Assembly: GCA_051872395.1 (NCBI GenBank)
Contig: JBJEDU010000029.1
Location: 10,095 to 74,094, forward strand
Direction: 5' to 3'
DNA length: 64,000 nt
Origin: JBJEDU01 sp051872395
GTDB taxonomy: Bacteria; Bacillota_I; Bacilli_A; RFN20; CAG-826
Within the stretch, counting starts at the first letter, position 1, and every line of letters begins with the position of its first letter. The notes under the pieces are model-generated. The model did no database searches. It saw only the letters and a list, made by a program, of their open reading frames with translations, and had not been told where the DNA came from. Positions 36,593-44,845 of the stretch are shown here, piece after piece. A program made the position numbers and the translations under genes.

Positions 36593-37304
36593 CTTTTGAC
36601 AACCCTCCATAACGACGATCTCGATTTTTATATTCTTCTAAACATTTATTTAACTCTTCTTTTGTAAAATCTGGCCAAGCAGTTTTAGTAAATATCAATT
36701 CCGAATACGCTAATTGGTAGAGAAGATAATTGCTGAGCCTTTGTTCTCCACTTGTCCTTATCATCAAGTCAATTGGAGGCAACTCTTTTGTGTATAAATA
36801 CGAACTAAATAATTGTTCATTCAAATCTTCAATTTTTTGTTTACCTTTTAATACATCTAAGCAAAAGTTTTTGCTCGCTCTAATGATGTCATCTCTACCA
36901 CCATAATTTAGACAAATATTCAAATAAAATTGATCATTGTCTTTAGTTTTTTCTATCGCTTCTAATATTACTTTTCTCGTTCTTTCTCGAATGATAGAAA
37001 TATCTCCAGAAACAACAATTTTCGCGCCTTCAGTTAATAAGCGATTCAATTCTCTTTTAAAAAATTGTTCCAAATAAGTAAAAAGATGATTTATCTCCGC
37101 TTTCGGTCTCGACCAATTCTCTGTGGAAAAGGCATATAAAGACATCGCTCTGATGCCGTTTTCTCGACATCCTTCGTAAATATCAATAACTCGTAAACAG
37201 CCTTCTTTATGGCCAAGATAACGAGGTAAACCTCTTCTTTTAGCCCATCGACCATTACCATCCATAATAAAAGCGACATGCTGACAAATATTATTTTTGC
37301 TCAT
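36585..37304 (-). CDS. uppS: Undecaprenyl diphosphate synthase (cis-prenyltransferase)
   Basis: About 239 residues. HVAFIMDGNGRWAKRRGLPR holds the catalytic Asp and phosphate-binding residues; YAFSTENWSRP, LNYGGRDDI and the end motif PIDLMIRTSGEQRLSNYLLYQLAYSE are diagnostic. It makes the C55 lipid carrier for cell wall and surface glycan assembly. I use ATG 37304; the frame opens at a TTG nine codons earlier. No ribosome site is visible and TATACT lies only 7 bases upstream, so a nearly leaderless transcript is possible. A terminator separates it from frr. Confidence 0.95.
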   Translation of the reverse strand: MSKNNICQHVAFIMDGNGRWAKRRGLPRYLGHKEGCLRVIDIYEGCRENGIRAMSLYAFSTENWSRPKAEINHLFTYLEQFFKRELNRLLTEGAKIVVSGDISIIRERTRKVILEAIEKTKDNDQFYLNICLNYGGRDDIIRASKNFCLDVLKGKQKIEDLNEQLFSSYLYTKELPPIDLMIRTSGEQRLSNYLLYQLAYSELIFTKTAWPDFTKEELNKCLEEYKNRDRRYGGLSKDE

Positions 37305-37349
37305 ATTTTTAGTATACACTAATGAAAGCAAATATAATATTTATATTTG

Positions 37350-37385
37350 AAATAAAACAAAAAATTGGTACTTAAGTACCAATTT
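37350..37385 (-). terminator. Intrinsic terminator between frr and uppS
   Basis: Perfect 10-bp stem AAATTGGTAC/GTACCAATTT (37362-37371 with 37376-37385) and a 4-base loop, followed on the - strand by TTTGTTTTATTT. Confidence 0.88.
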
Positions 37386-37415
37386 AATAAATAATAATTT
37401 CTATTAAGCTTTAGC

Positions 37416-37961
37416 TTAAATAGCCATGATTTCTTTTTCTTTTTCACCGACTAAAACGTCAACTTTTTTAATGGCTTCATCAGTAACTTTTTGTAAGTCA
37501 GTTTCTAATCTTTTTTGATAATCTTCACTGATTTCATCATCATCTTTAATGAAATCCATAAATTCACGACGAACGTTTCTAATGGCGACTTTACTATCTT
37601 CACCATATTTCTTCGCTTGTTTAACAATATCTCTTCTTCTATCTTCGGTTAAAGCAGGAATGATTAAACGAATAACATTACCTTCATTGATAGGATTGAG
37701 TCCTAAATCTGAAGCAGAAATCGCACTGACGATGCTTTTAACATCATTTCTATCGTAAGGTTTAATTAAAAGTTGTCTTGGTTCAGGAATAGAAATTGAA
37801 GAGATTTGGTTAATTGGGGTAGGAGAACCATAATAATCCACTAAAACGTTGGAGAGCATATTTGGACTAGCTCTACCAGTTCTAAGAGTTGATAAAGAAG
37901 AGGTTAAAGCATCACAACTTTTACTCATCTTATCTTGAGCTTCTAAAATTAATTCATCCAT
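37416..37961 (-). CDS. frr: Ribosome recycling factor
   Basis: 181 residues, family length. Recognised by LRTGRASPNMLSNVLVDYYGSPTPINQ, PYDRNDVKSI, NEGNVIRLIIPALTEDRR and the C-terminal coiled helix KKVDVLVGEKEKEIM. It splits the ribosome after termination together with EF-G. It overlaps pyrH by 8 bases, with AAGG before the ATG, and ends at a terminator, so pyrH-frr form a unit. Confidence 0.97.
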   Translation of the reverse strand: MDELILEAQDKMSKSCDALTSSLSTLRTGRASPNMLSNVLVDYYGSPTPINQISSISIPEPRQLLIKPYDRNDVKSIVSAISASDLGLNPINEGNVIRLIIPALTEDRRRDIVKQAKKYGEDSKVAIRNVRREFMDFIKDDDEISEDYQKRLETDLQKVTDEAIKKVDVLVGEKEKEIMAI

Positions 37962-38688
37962 TGTTTTTACCTTCTTTCATACAAGTTGTTCCAATATCAA
38001 TTCCATGGACGACATCAAGGAAATTTTGAGGATTGTCCATCGAGAAGATACGAACTTCAATATCTTTGTCCTTTATTAATTCTATCGCACTTAAATCCAT
38101 AATTTGAAGTTTATTTTCTAACATTTCAATAAATGTTAAAGTTTTAATAAATTTGGCATCTTTATTTTTGTTAGGGTCGGAAGAATAGACACCATCAACA
38201 CCATTTTTAGCTACCAAAATAGCGTCCATATTCAACTCAATTGAATACATAGTACAAGCGGTATCTGTAGTGAAATATGGCTTTCCAGTCCCACCAGAAA
38301 GAAAGACAACATTACCATTATTTAATGAAGCATCCACATCATCTTTATCGTATTTTTTAGTAATAGTATCAATCTCAGGAAGAGCGCTAAAAACAACGCT
38401 TGGAACATCGATATTTTTTAAAGCACTGGAAACCGCTAAAGCATTGATGATAGTTCCCATCATCCCCATATAATCGCCTTGAACTCTATCGATTCCGACT
38501 TCTTCAGCTAATTTGCCACGGTAAATATTTCCAGCACCGATAACAATAGCGATTTGTAAACCTTCTTTGTATAAAGATTTAATGATGTTAGCGACACTTT
38601 TTAAATAAGTAGAGTTGATGATTTGTTCACTTTGATCATGTTTTAGAGCTTCACCGCTAAGTTTAAGTAGTATACGCTTATATTTCAC
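37954..38688 (-). CDS. pyrH: UMP kinase
   Basis: 244 residues. LLKLSGEAL at the start, VIGAGNIYRG, DYMGMMGTIINAL, and LSGGTGKPYFTTDTA are amino-acid-kinase family motifs of the hexameric bacterial UMP kinase (UMP + ATP to UDP + ADP). The start codon is GTG at 38688 with GGAGG 8-10 bases upstream. It follows a terminator-like hairpin after tsf, so its expression may depend on read-through. Confidence 0.97.
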   Translation of the reverse strand: MKYKRILLKLSGEALKHDQSEQIINSTYLKSVANIIKSLYKEGLQIAIVIGAGNIYRGKLAEEVGIDRVQGDYMGMMGTIINALAVSSALKNIDVPSVVFSALPEIDTITKKYDKDDVDASLNNGNVVFLSGGTGKPYFTTDTACTMYSIELNMDAILVAKNGVDGVYSSDPNKNKDAKFIKTLTFIEMLENKLQIMDLSAIELIKDKDIEVRIFSMDNPQNFLDVVHGIDIGTTCMKEGKNNG

Positions 38689-38700
38689 TGTCTCAACCTC

Positions 38701-38736
38701 CTAAAGTTAAAAAAAGAAACACGAAATCGTGTTTCT
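38701..38736 (-). terminator. Terminator or attenuator between tsf and pyrH
   Basis: AGAAACACGA/TCGTGTTTCT inverted repeat (38715-38724, 38727-38736) followed on the - strand by seven T. The pyrH ribosome site comes right after, and I see no strong promoter between, so partial read-through is likely. Confidence 0.8.
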
Positions 38737-38746
38737 AATTTTGAAA

Positions 38747-39625
38747 TTATTTAATTTCTTTCATTACTTCGCTCGCGAAGTCATCTTTTCTCTTTTCAAT
38801 ACCTTCGCCAACTTGGTAACGAACAAAGCTTAAAACTTCATTGCCCTTTTCTTTAAGCAATTGTCCAACAGTTTTAGAATCATCCATTAAGAATGCTTGA
38901 GCTTCTAAAGTAACTTCTTGGAAAGTTTTATTCACTTTGCCTTCAATAATCTTTTCTAAGATAGCTTGTGGTTTATTCGCTAACTTTTCATCATTCTTTC
39001 CAGCTTCTAATTGAACAGAACGTTCATGTTCATAAACATCAGCAGGAATATCAGTAGAATGAATATATGTTGGGGAATTAGCTGCAATGTGCATTGCTAA
39101 TTGTTTTGCTAATTCTTCATCCGCTTTATTTAAGACCACAACAGTGGAAATTTTACCACCCATATGGATGTAAGTTCCAATGCCTTGTCCTTCTTCTTTC
39201 TTAACAACTAAGAAACGTCTTAAAGAGAATTTTTCTCCCATTTTAACTGTAGCGTTAGAGAATAATTCTTCAACTTGTGATTTTGCTTCTTCGACATCTT
39301 TTGGTTCATTTTTCAAAATGCTTGTCGCAATTTCATCGACAAATTCTTTGAAAGCATCACTTTTTGCCACGAAGTCTGTTTCACAGTTAACTTCTAAAAT
39401 AACAGTCTTACCACATGATGGGCAAGTTTTGACAATGGATAAACCTTCAGCAGCAATTCTATCAGCCTTTTTAGCTGCTTTCGCTAAACCTTTTTCTCTC
39501 AACCAGTCGCATGCTTTATCAAGGTCTAAATCATTGTTTAATAAGGCGCCTTTACAATCCATTAATCCAGCACCTGTTCTATCACGAAGAACTTTAATTA
39601 AATCAATTAATGTTGGTTCCGCCAT
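38747..39625 (-). CDS. tsf: Elongation factor Ts
   Basis: 292 residues. LRDRTGAGLMDCKGALL, EKGLAKAAKKADRIAAEG, and NCETDFVAKSDAF are the EF-Ts signatures (UBA-like helix bundle, then the core that expels GDP from EF-Tu). Odd point: between IVK and VILEVN it has CPSCG in place of the usual short turn, a CxxC pair that could bind metal with the Cys in NCETDF. It begins at the last base of the rpsB stop (TAATG) and is co-transcribed with it. Confidence 0.97.
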   Translation of the reverse strand: MAEPTLIDLIKVLRDRTGAGLMDCKGALLNNDLDLDKACDWLREKGLAKAAKKADRIAAEGLSIVKTCPSCGKTVILEVNCETDFVAKSDAFKEFVDEIATSILKNEPKDVEEAKSQVEELFSNATVKMGEKFSLRRFLVVKKEEGQGIGTYIHMGGKISTVVVLNKADEELAKQLAMHIAANSPTYIHSTDIPADVYEHERSVQLEAGKNDEKLANKPQAILEKIIEGKVNKTFQEVTLEAQAFLMDDSKTVGQLLKEKGNEVLSFVRYQVGEGIEKRKDDFASEVMKEIK

Positions 39626-40704
39626 TACTTGGTTTCTCCTTCTTTTGGGGTTTCAGTTTTTGTAGCAGCAGCTTTTGGTGTACGAGTTGTCTTTTTAGCA
39701 GGAGCCTTTTTCATTGTTTTTGCTTCTTCAATGACAGCTTCAGCTTTATCTTGAGATTGGTTGCGGAGAGCTTGTTCTTTTTCATAAGCTTCTTGACGTG
39801 CTTGTCTTTCCGCTCTAATTCTTGCTAATTTTTCAGAATTTTCTTTTTCTGTTTGACGAATGACATCTTTCATAGTGACAGATTCGCCTTCATCTTTTAA
39901 GTAAGCAACGACAGGAACGCCACCCTTACTTTCAACAACAGCATCCGCCATAACCGCTAAAATTAAACTGACTGATCTAATCGCGTCATCGTTAGCAGGA
40001 ATGACATAATCTAATAAATCTGGATCAGAGTTGGTATCAGCAATACCAAAGACTGGAATATTTAATTTTTTAGCTTCTGAAATCGCGTTATATTCGATAT
40101 TTGGATCGACAACAAAGATCGCGTTAGGTAATTTACGCATTTCTTTGATACCATTTAAGTTTTTGGTTAATTTTTCTTTTTCTCTTCTTAACGCTGCCGC
40201 TTCAACTTTTGGTAATAAATCTAATTCGCCTTCTTCTTCTCTTCTATCGAGTTCTTTTAAGAAACGAATACGATTTTGAATAGTTTTGAAGTTTGTAAGA
40301 GTACCACCTAACCAACGGTTAGTGATATAGAAACTTCCGGAACGTAATGCTTCAGCTTGAACAGCTTCTTGGCATTGTTTTTTCGTTCCAACAAATAAGA
40401 CTTTTCCGCCATTATCAACAATTTCTTTCATCGCTTTATAAGCAGTTTCGATGTAAGTAACTGTTTGGGCTAAGTCAATAATGTAGACACCATTACGGGC
40501 ACCATAGATGTATTTTTTCATCTTTGGATTCCAACGACGTGTTTGATGTCCAAAATGTGCTCCAGCTTCTAATAATTTTTTCATGGTGATGACTGGAGCG
40601 TCAGGATCACGCATGACCTCTTCCATTGTTTGAGGTTCGTTTGCAACAGTAGTTTCAACTTCAGGTTTAACTTCTTCGGTTACAACTTTTTCTTCTTCGC
40701 TCAT
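39625..40704 (-). CDS. rpsB: Ribosomal protein S2 with long N- and C-terminal extensions
   Basis: 359 residues against about 240-260 in most bacteria. The core starts at VITMKKLLEAGAHFGHQTRRWNPKM (~38) and includes FVGTKKQCQEAV, RWLGGTLTNFKT and IADTNSDPDLLDYVIPANDDAIRS. The first ~35 residues are acidic (EEEKVVTEEVKPEVET), the last ~85 form a charged helix (KLARIRAERQARQEAYEKEQ) ending in a Lys/Ala/Thr-rich tail (KKAPAKKTTRTPKAA). GGAGG precedes the ATG. A structured leader and a good promoter lie upstream. Confidence 0.96.
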   Translation of the reverse strand: MSEEEKVVTEEVKPEVETTVANEPQTMEEVMRDPDAPVITMKKLLEAGAHFGHQTRRWNPKMKKYIYGARNGVYIIDLAQTVTYIETAYKAMKEIVDNGGKVLFVGTKKQCQEAVQAEALRSGSFYITNRWLGGTLTNFKTIQNRIRFLKELDRREEEGELDLLPKVEAAALRREKEKLTKNLNGIKEMRKLPNAIFVVDPNIEYNAISEAKKLNIPVFGIADTNSDPDLLDYVIPANDDAIRSVSLILAVMADAVVESKGGVPVVAYLKDEGESVTMKDVIRQTEKENSEKLARIRAERQARQEAYEKEQALRNQSQDKAEAVIEEAKTMKKAPAKKTTRTPKAAATKTETPKEGETK

Positions 40705-40734
40705 TTAAGAGTCCTCCTTATGTTTTATCCTCCA

Positions 40735-40816
40735 CTACTTCGAACAATGCAGCCACCTATTTGATATAGGACAATGGGCATTGAATCCATAGTGTGTGTA
40801 GTCTTTGCACCGCAAA
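40735..40816 (-). ncRNA. Structured 5' leader of rpsB, possible autoregulatory element
   Basis: Read on the - strand the leader has CTTTGC-GGT-GCAAAG, then CTAC (40801-40798) closing with GTAG (40738-40735) around CAATG-CC-CATTG and CCTAT-ATCAA-ATAGG hairpins. Such nested stems between promoter and ribosome site are typical of ribosomal-protein leaders. I cannot match it to a named family without a covariance search. Confidence 0.5.
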
Positions 40817-40824
40817 GCGTTTAA

Positions 40825-40853
40825 ATAATATCAAAAGACACTAATGATATCAA
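40825..40853 (-). promoter_or_regulatory. Promoter of rpsB-tsf
   Basis: TTGATA (40853-40848), 17 bases, TATTAT (40830-40825) on the - strand, 121 bases before the rpsB ATG. Confidence 0.65.
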
Positions 40854-40873
40854 GCATTATTTTATAATGAGCA

Positions 40874-41791
40874 CTATTTTTTATCTTTAGAAATATTCTT
40901 TTTGCTATGAGGATGATACATTTCAAATGTTTCGTTCATCTTTTTTGTAGAAACATGAGTGTATATTTGTGTCGCAGAAATAGAAGCGTGACCAAGTAGT
41001 TCTTGAATGACTCTCAAATCCGCGCCTTCATCCAATAATTTTGTAGCGAATGTATGTCTTAATAAATGTGGATGAAGGTTGACAAATAATCCTGATTTTT
41101 CTTCGATTTTATCAAGAATATATTCTAATCCTCTCGTCGTTAATCTTTCACCTTTATTATTTAAAAAGAATGCACTATTTTCTTTATCGGATAAAAGGAC
41201 TTTTCTAAGGGTATTTTTATAATCGAGGAGCGAAGATAAACAATCAGAAGAAAATGGGACAATTCTTTCTTTTCTTCCTTTACCAAAAACTCTCACTGTA
41301 CGATTAGAAAAATTGAAATTGAATAAATCTAAATTCACTAATTCAAAAGCGCGAAGACCTGAATAATATAGAAGAGATATTATCGCGATATCTCGACTCT
41401 TAAATTTATCATTGCTATTTTTTAAAGCGTTTAATAAATCGATGACTTGCTCTTCATATAAAACATCTGGGTATTTCTTTTCCACTTTTGGTGTAGTAAT
41501 CAATAAAAATGGATTCGAAGAAACGATATTTTCGTTTTTTAAAAATCGATAATAGTTTTTCAAACTAGAGATTTTTCTTTTAATGGTTCTTTTAGAAATA
41601 TTATTTTTTAATAAACTTGTAATGTAATTTCTAATAACAATAGTGTCAACACTTTGAACATCGAGTCCTTCTTGAGATAAAAATAGATAAAATAATTCGA
41701 CATCTTTAAGATATGATGCGATGGTAAATTCACTATAATTTCTTTGAAATTTTAAGTAAGATTGATACTTTTTTAACACTATATCATCCAT
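40874..41791 (-). CDS. xerC: Tyrosine recombinase XerC
   Basis: 305 residues. N-terminal SAM-like core-binding domain (KYQSYLKFQRNYSEFTIASYLKDV), then the catalytic domain with R in YYSGLRAFEL, K in GKGRKERIVPF, HLLRH, LGHASI and nucleophile Y in TQIYTHVS. With XerD it resolves chromosome dimers at dif. The place after topA is the xerC/codV position in Bacillus (trmFO between them is missing here), which argues against a mobile-element integrase. No good ribosome site; TTATACTAGGTTATACT lies just before the ATG. Confidence 0.92.
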   Translation of the reverse strand: MDDIVLKKYQSYLKFQRNYSEFTIASYLKDVELFYLFLSQEGLDVQSVDTIVIRNYITSLLKNNISKRTIKRKISSLKNYYRFLKNENIVSSNPFLLITTPKVEKKYPDVLYEEQVIDLLNALKNSNDKFKSRDIAIISLLYYSGLRAFELVNLDLFNFNFSNRTVRVFGKGRKERIVPFSSDCLSSLLDYKNTLRKVLLSDKENSAFFLNNKGERLTTRGLEYILDKIEEKSGLFVNLHPHLLRHTFATKLLDEGADLRVIQELLGHASISATQIYTHVSTKKMNETFEMYHPHSKKNISKDKK

Positions 41792-41815
41792 AGTAAAAGT
41801 ATAACCTAGTATAAC

Positions 41816-43909
41816 TTATTTTTTATTATATTTTTTGCGATAAATGATTTTTTCTCGATGTTTACAATTGCTGTAATTTAAACATTCAAGGAAATATCCA
41901 TATTTACCTTTCTTTTTGACCATGTGATTACCACATACAGGGCAATCTTTGACAAAATCCTTTTCGGTGTATTCTTCTTTTTTCTTTTCCTCAGTTTTGA
42001 TATACAAACATTTTGGATAAGATGAACAACCAATAAATTTCTCACCTTTTTCATTTTTACGAACACAAAGAGGGGAACCACATTCTGGGCAAATTTCACC
42101 AGTTAGTTGAACTTCTTCTTTTTTAATATATCGACATTTTGGGAAATTGGAACAACCAACAAATTGATTACCTTTTTTTGAATAACGATAGACGAGAGGC
42201 TCACCACACTGTGGACACATTTCTCCAGTTGGAATTGGGTTATCAATATAGATTTTTTTATAAGCTTGTTCAACCTCTTCAATGAATGGATAATAAAATT
42301 CTTTTAGCATTTCATTTTGATCAATTTTTCCTTCGGAAATAAGGTCCAATTTTTCTTCCATTGATGAGGTATATTTAATGTTAATAATATTTGGGAAATA
42401 TTTTTCCAAAATATGTTCAGTTTTTACACCTTGTTCAGACGCGACAATATTATTTTTGGAATTAGAAACATATTTACGATTTTTAATTAAATATATCGTT
42501 GGAGCGTAAGTACTTGGTCGACCAATACCTGCTTCTTCCATGGCTTTAATTAATCTTGCTTCATTAAAGTGATTTGGAGGAGTGGTTTCTTTTTCCACTA
42601 ATTGTTTGTTAGTAACAATAAATTCATCACCAACTTTATAATCAGGGAGGACATTTTTATTCAAGTCATCATCTTTATATAATGCTTCATAACCTTGGAA
42701 TAATGTATTAGCGATTTCAAAATGAAATTTCGCTTTACCAATTTCAAAAGAAACAGTCAACACTTCATCGACACGAGGACTCATGATAGAGCTAATCGCT
42801 CGTTTATATATTAATGAATAGACTTTATATTGTTCGTTAGTTAAAAATTGTTTGATAGAATCAGGTGTCAAAGAGGTAGAATGTGGACGAATACATTCAT
42901 GAGGTGACACTTCTTTTTTAAGTTTTTCTTTTCCTAAAAATTCATTTCCAAATTTAGTTAAAACATAATTTTTTGCTTTGATAGTAAAGTTGGTTGATAA
43001 TTCACGAGAAGGAGTTCTCATATAAGTAATCAAACCTTGATATTCACCATTAATTTTGACCCCTTCATAAAGAGTTTGAGCGATTTTCATAGTCTTCATC
43101 GCATCATAACCATATTTGATGTTACATTCTTGTTGTAAATCAGAAGTTGATAAAGGTAATTTTGGAGCTTTTTTAACAAGGTTCTTTTTCACTGATGACG
43201 CGACAACTTTATTATCGAGTAAAGTTAAAATTTCTTTGGCTTTATTTTCATCTGTCAAATGCTCTTTAGCGTTATCATATCCATCGAAAGAGAGGGTATA
43301 TTCTTTACCATCTTTTTCAACTTTTACTTCGTAAGAATAATATTTCTCAGGGACGAATTGTGCGATTTTTTTATCTAAATCACAAACTAATTTTAATGTC
43401 GCAGTTTGCACTCTTCCAGCGCTTTTTGATTTGATTTTTCGATAAATTAAATTTGATAATTTAAACCCAATAATTCGATCGAGAATTCTTCTTGCTTCTT
43501 GGGAATAAACCATATCCATATCGATTGTGCGTGGGTTATTTATCGCTTCAGTGATAGCTTCTTTAGTTATTTCATGAAACTCTAATCTTTTTGTTTTATT
43601 TATATCTAAATCTAAAACTTCGCAAACATGCCAAGCGATGGCCTCTCCTTCTCTATCAGGGTCGGTCGCGAGTATTACTTCATCGCACTTTTTCATTGCT
43701 TCTTGAAGTTCTTTAATAGTGCTCTCTTGTTTTGAAGGAACTTTATATGTTGGTTTAAATCCGTTTTCGACATCCACGCCTAAACCACCTTTCCCAGAAG
43801 TGGCAAGTTCACGAACATGACCTTTCGTAGCTAAAACAGTGTAATTTTCTCCGAGGTAATTTTTAATCGTATGGCATTTGGTTGGCGATTCGACAATAAC
43901 TAACTTCAT
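41816..43909 (-). CDS. topA: DNA topoisomerase I
   Basis: 697 residues. TOPRIM domain (VESPTKCHTIKNYLG, ATDPDREGEAIAWH), catalytic tyrosine in GLITYMRTPSRE, RPSTYAPTI, and three C-terminal four-Cys zinc fingers (CPQCGEPL, CPECGSPL, CPVCGNHM). It relaxes negative supercoils. Unusual detail: the active-site segment reads YMRTPSRE where most relatives have YMRTDSTR. It lies between dprA and xerC as in Bacillus. GAGGGAG ribosome site. Confidence 0.96.
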   Translation of the reverse strand: MKLVIVESPTKCHTIKNYLGENYTVLATKGHVRELATSGKGGLGVDVENGFKPTYKVPSKQESTIKELQEAMKKCDEVILATDPDREGEAIAWHVCEVLDLDINKTKRLEFHEITKEAITEAINNPRTIDMDMVYSQEARRILDRIIGFKLSNLIYRKIKSKSAGRVQTATLKLVCDLDKKIAQFVPEKYYSYEVKVEKDGKEYTLSFDGYDNAKEHLTDENKAKEILTLLDNKVVASSVKKNLVKKAPKLPLSTSDLQQECNIKYGYDAMKTMKIAQTLYEGVKINGEYQGLITYMRTPSRELSTNFTIKAKNYVLTKFGNEFLGKEKLKKEVSPHECIRPHSTSLTPDSIKQFLTNEQYKVYSLIYKRAISSIMSPRVDEVLTVSFEIGKAKFHFEIANTLFQGYEALYKDDDLNKNVLPDYKVGDEFIVTNKQLVEKETTPPNHFNEARLIKAMEEAGIGRPSTYAPTIYLIKNRKYVSNSKNNIVASEQGVKTEHILEKYFPNIINIKYTSSMEEKLDLISEGKIDQNEMLKEFYYPFIEEVEQAYKKIYIDNPIPTGEMCPQCGEPLVYRYSKKGNQFVGCSNFPKCRYIKKEEVQLTGEICPECGSPLCVRKNEKGEKFIGCSSYPKCLYIKTEEKKKEEYTEKDFVKDCPVCGNHMVKKKGKYGYFLECLNYSNCKHREKIIYRKKYNKK

Positions 43910-43932
43910 AGCTCCCTCACTTTCAAAGCAAA

Positions 43933-43960
43933 ATTATATTGAGAAATTTCGTCTTGTCAA
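43933..43960 (-). promoter_or_regulatory. Promoter of topA
   Basis: TTGACA (43960-43955), 16 bases, TATAAT (43938-43933) on the - strand, both consensus, 24 bases before the ATG. Confidence 0.8.
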
Positions 43961-44015
43961 ATAAGAAATTCGTTAAAAACTAAGTTAAATAAAATAGCAT
44001 TTATTTAAGAAAAAT

Positions 44016-44798
44016 TCATCTTTCCATCGCCTCAATAACATCGATAGAGTTTTCGACTAAAATCGCTCCCTCTTTTATTAACCGATTACAACTCGAATTA
44101 CTATTTGCTTGATTTGGAACACATAAAATATCTTTTCCCATGTCAAGTGCGAATCCTACTGTGGTAAGAGTTCCACTTTTTTCTTTTGCTTCAGTAATGA
44201 GCACACTATCACAAATAGAAGCAATTAAACGATTGCGAAAAACAAATTGTTCAGGATGAGGTTGCCCATTGAATGGAGTTTCTGAAATAATTAAGCCTTC
44301 CTTTTTAATTCTTTCATATAACTCTTTGTTTTCTTTTGGATAAATGTAATCGATGCCTCCAGCAATGACTGCGATAGTTTTTAATTCATTATCTAACGCA
44401 GTTTTATGGGCGATTCCATCAATTCCACGAGCGAGTCCACTGACGATGAGAAAATCATCATCTAATCCTTTGATGATTTCGCTAGTGATATCTTTACCAT
44501 ATTGAGAACATTCTCTTGAACCAATAACCGCTAGCTTTTTATATTTATTATTAATAAGAAGAGAAATGTCCCCATAATAAAATAGGGCAAAAGGTGGACG
44601 ATAAGTCCTTCTTAGTGAATCTGGATATTCTTTATCGAGTATTGTTAAAACTGAAAACGAATAAGAAGAGGCATCATAAAATTTTGTTATATTTCTCTTC
44701 GTTTCAATACTTCGATAAATTTCATCCCAATCACCATTGTGTTCAATGGCCAAAGAAATAATTAATTCTCTTGGCGTTTTTATATTTGAAGTAGTCAT
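44016..44798 (-). CDS. dprA: DNA processing protein DprA
   Basis: 260 residues, the Rossmann-like core of the family: LAVIGSRECSQYGKDI, VSGLARGIDGIAHKTAL, TIAVIAGGIDYIYPKEN, FVFRNRLIASICDSVLITEA and SGTLTTVGFALDMGKDILCVPNQ. DprA loads RecA on incoming single-stranded DNA in transformation. Short N-terminal SAM-like part and no C-terminal winged helix. The AGGGGG ribosome site is part of a 6-bp hairpin with an upstream CCCCC (44806-44829), which could limit translation. Confidence 0.94.
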   Translation of the reverse strand: MTTSNIKTPRELIISLAIEHNGDWDEIYRSIETKRNITKFYDASSYSFSVLTILDKEYPDSLRRTYRPPFALFYYGDISLLINNKYKKLAVIGSRECSQYGKDITSEIIKGLDDDFLIVSGLARGIDGIAHKTALDNELKTIAVIAGGIDYIYPKENKELYERIKKEGLIISETPFNGQPHPEQFVFRNRLIASICDSVLITEAKEKSGTLTTVGFALDMGKDILCVPNQANSNSSCNRLIKEGAILVENSIDVIEAMER

Positions 44799-44805
44799 TA
44801 AATAA

Positions 44806-44829
44806 CCCCCTTAATATATAAATAGGGGG
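44806..44829 (-). promoter_or_regulatory. Hairpin that can hide the dprA ribosome binding site
   Basis: CCCCCT and AGGGGG pair around a 12-base AT-only loop; the G side is the ribosome binding site of dprA, 7 bases before its ATG. No T-run follows, so it is not a terminator. Confidence 0.5.
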
Positions 44830-44845
44830 AAATTTTGATTTTGAT

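Noticed and set aside
39180..39665. Open frame of 161 codons on the + strand
   Set aside because: Shadow of tsf and the end of rpsB; no family features.
40874..41791. Tyrosine recombinase as sign of a mobile element
   Set aside because: It stands just downstream of topA, where Bacilli have xerC, and no att sites or phage genes are near.
41770..41812. Repeat TTATACT-AGG-TTATACT before xerC as an operator
   Set aside because: Two 7-base AT-rich words are too short to separate from chance in this base composition.
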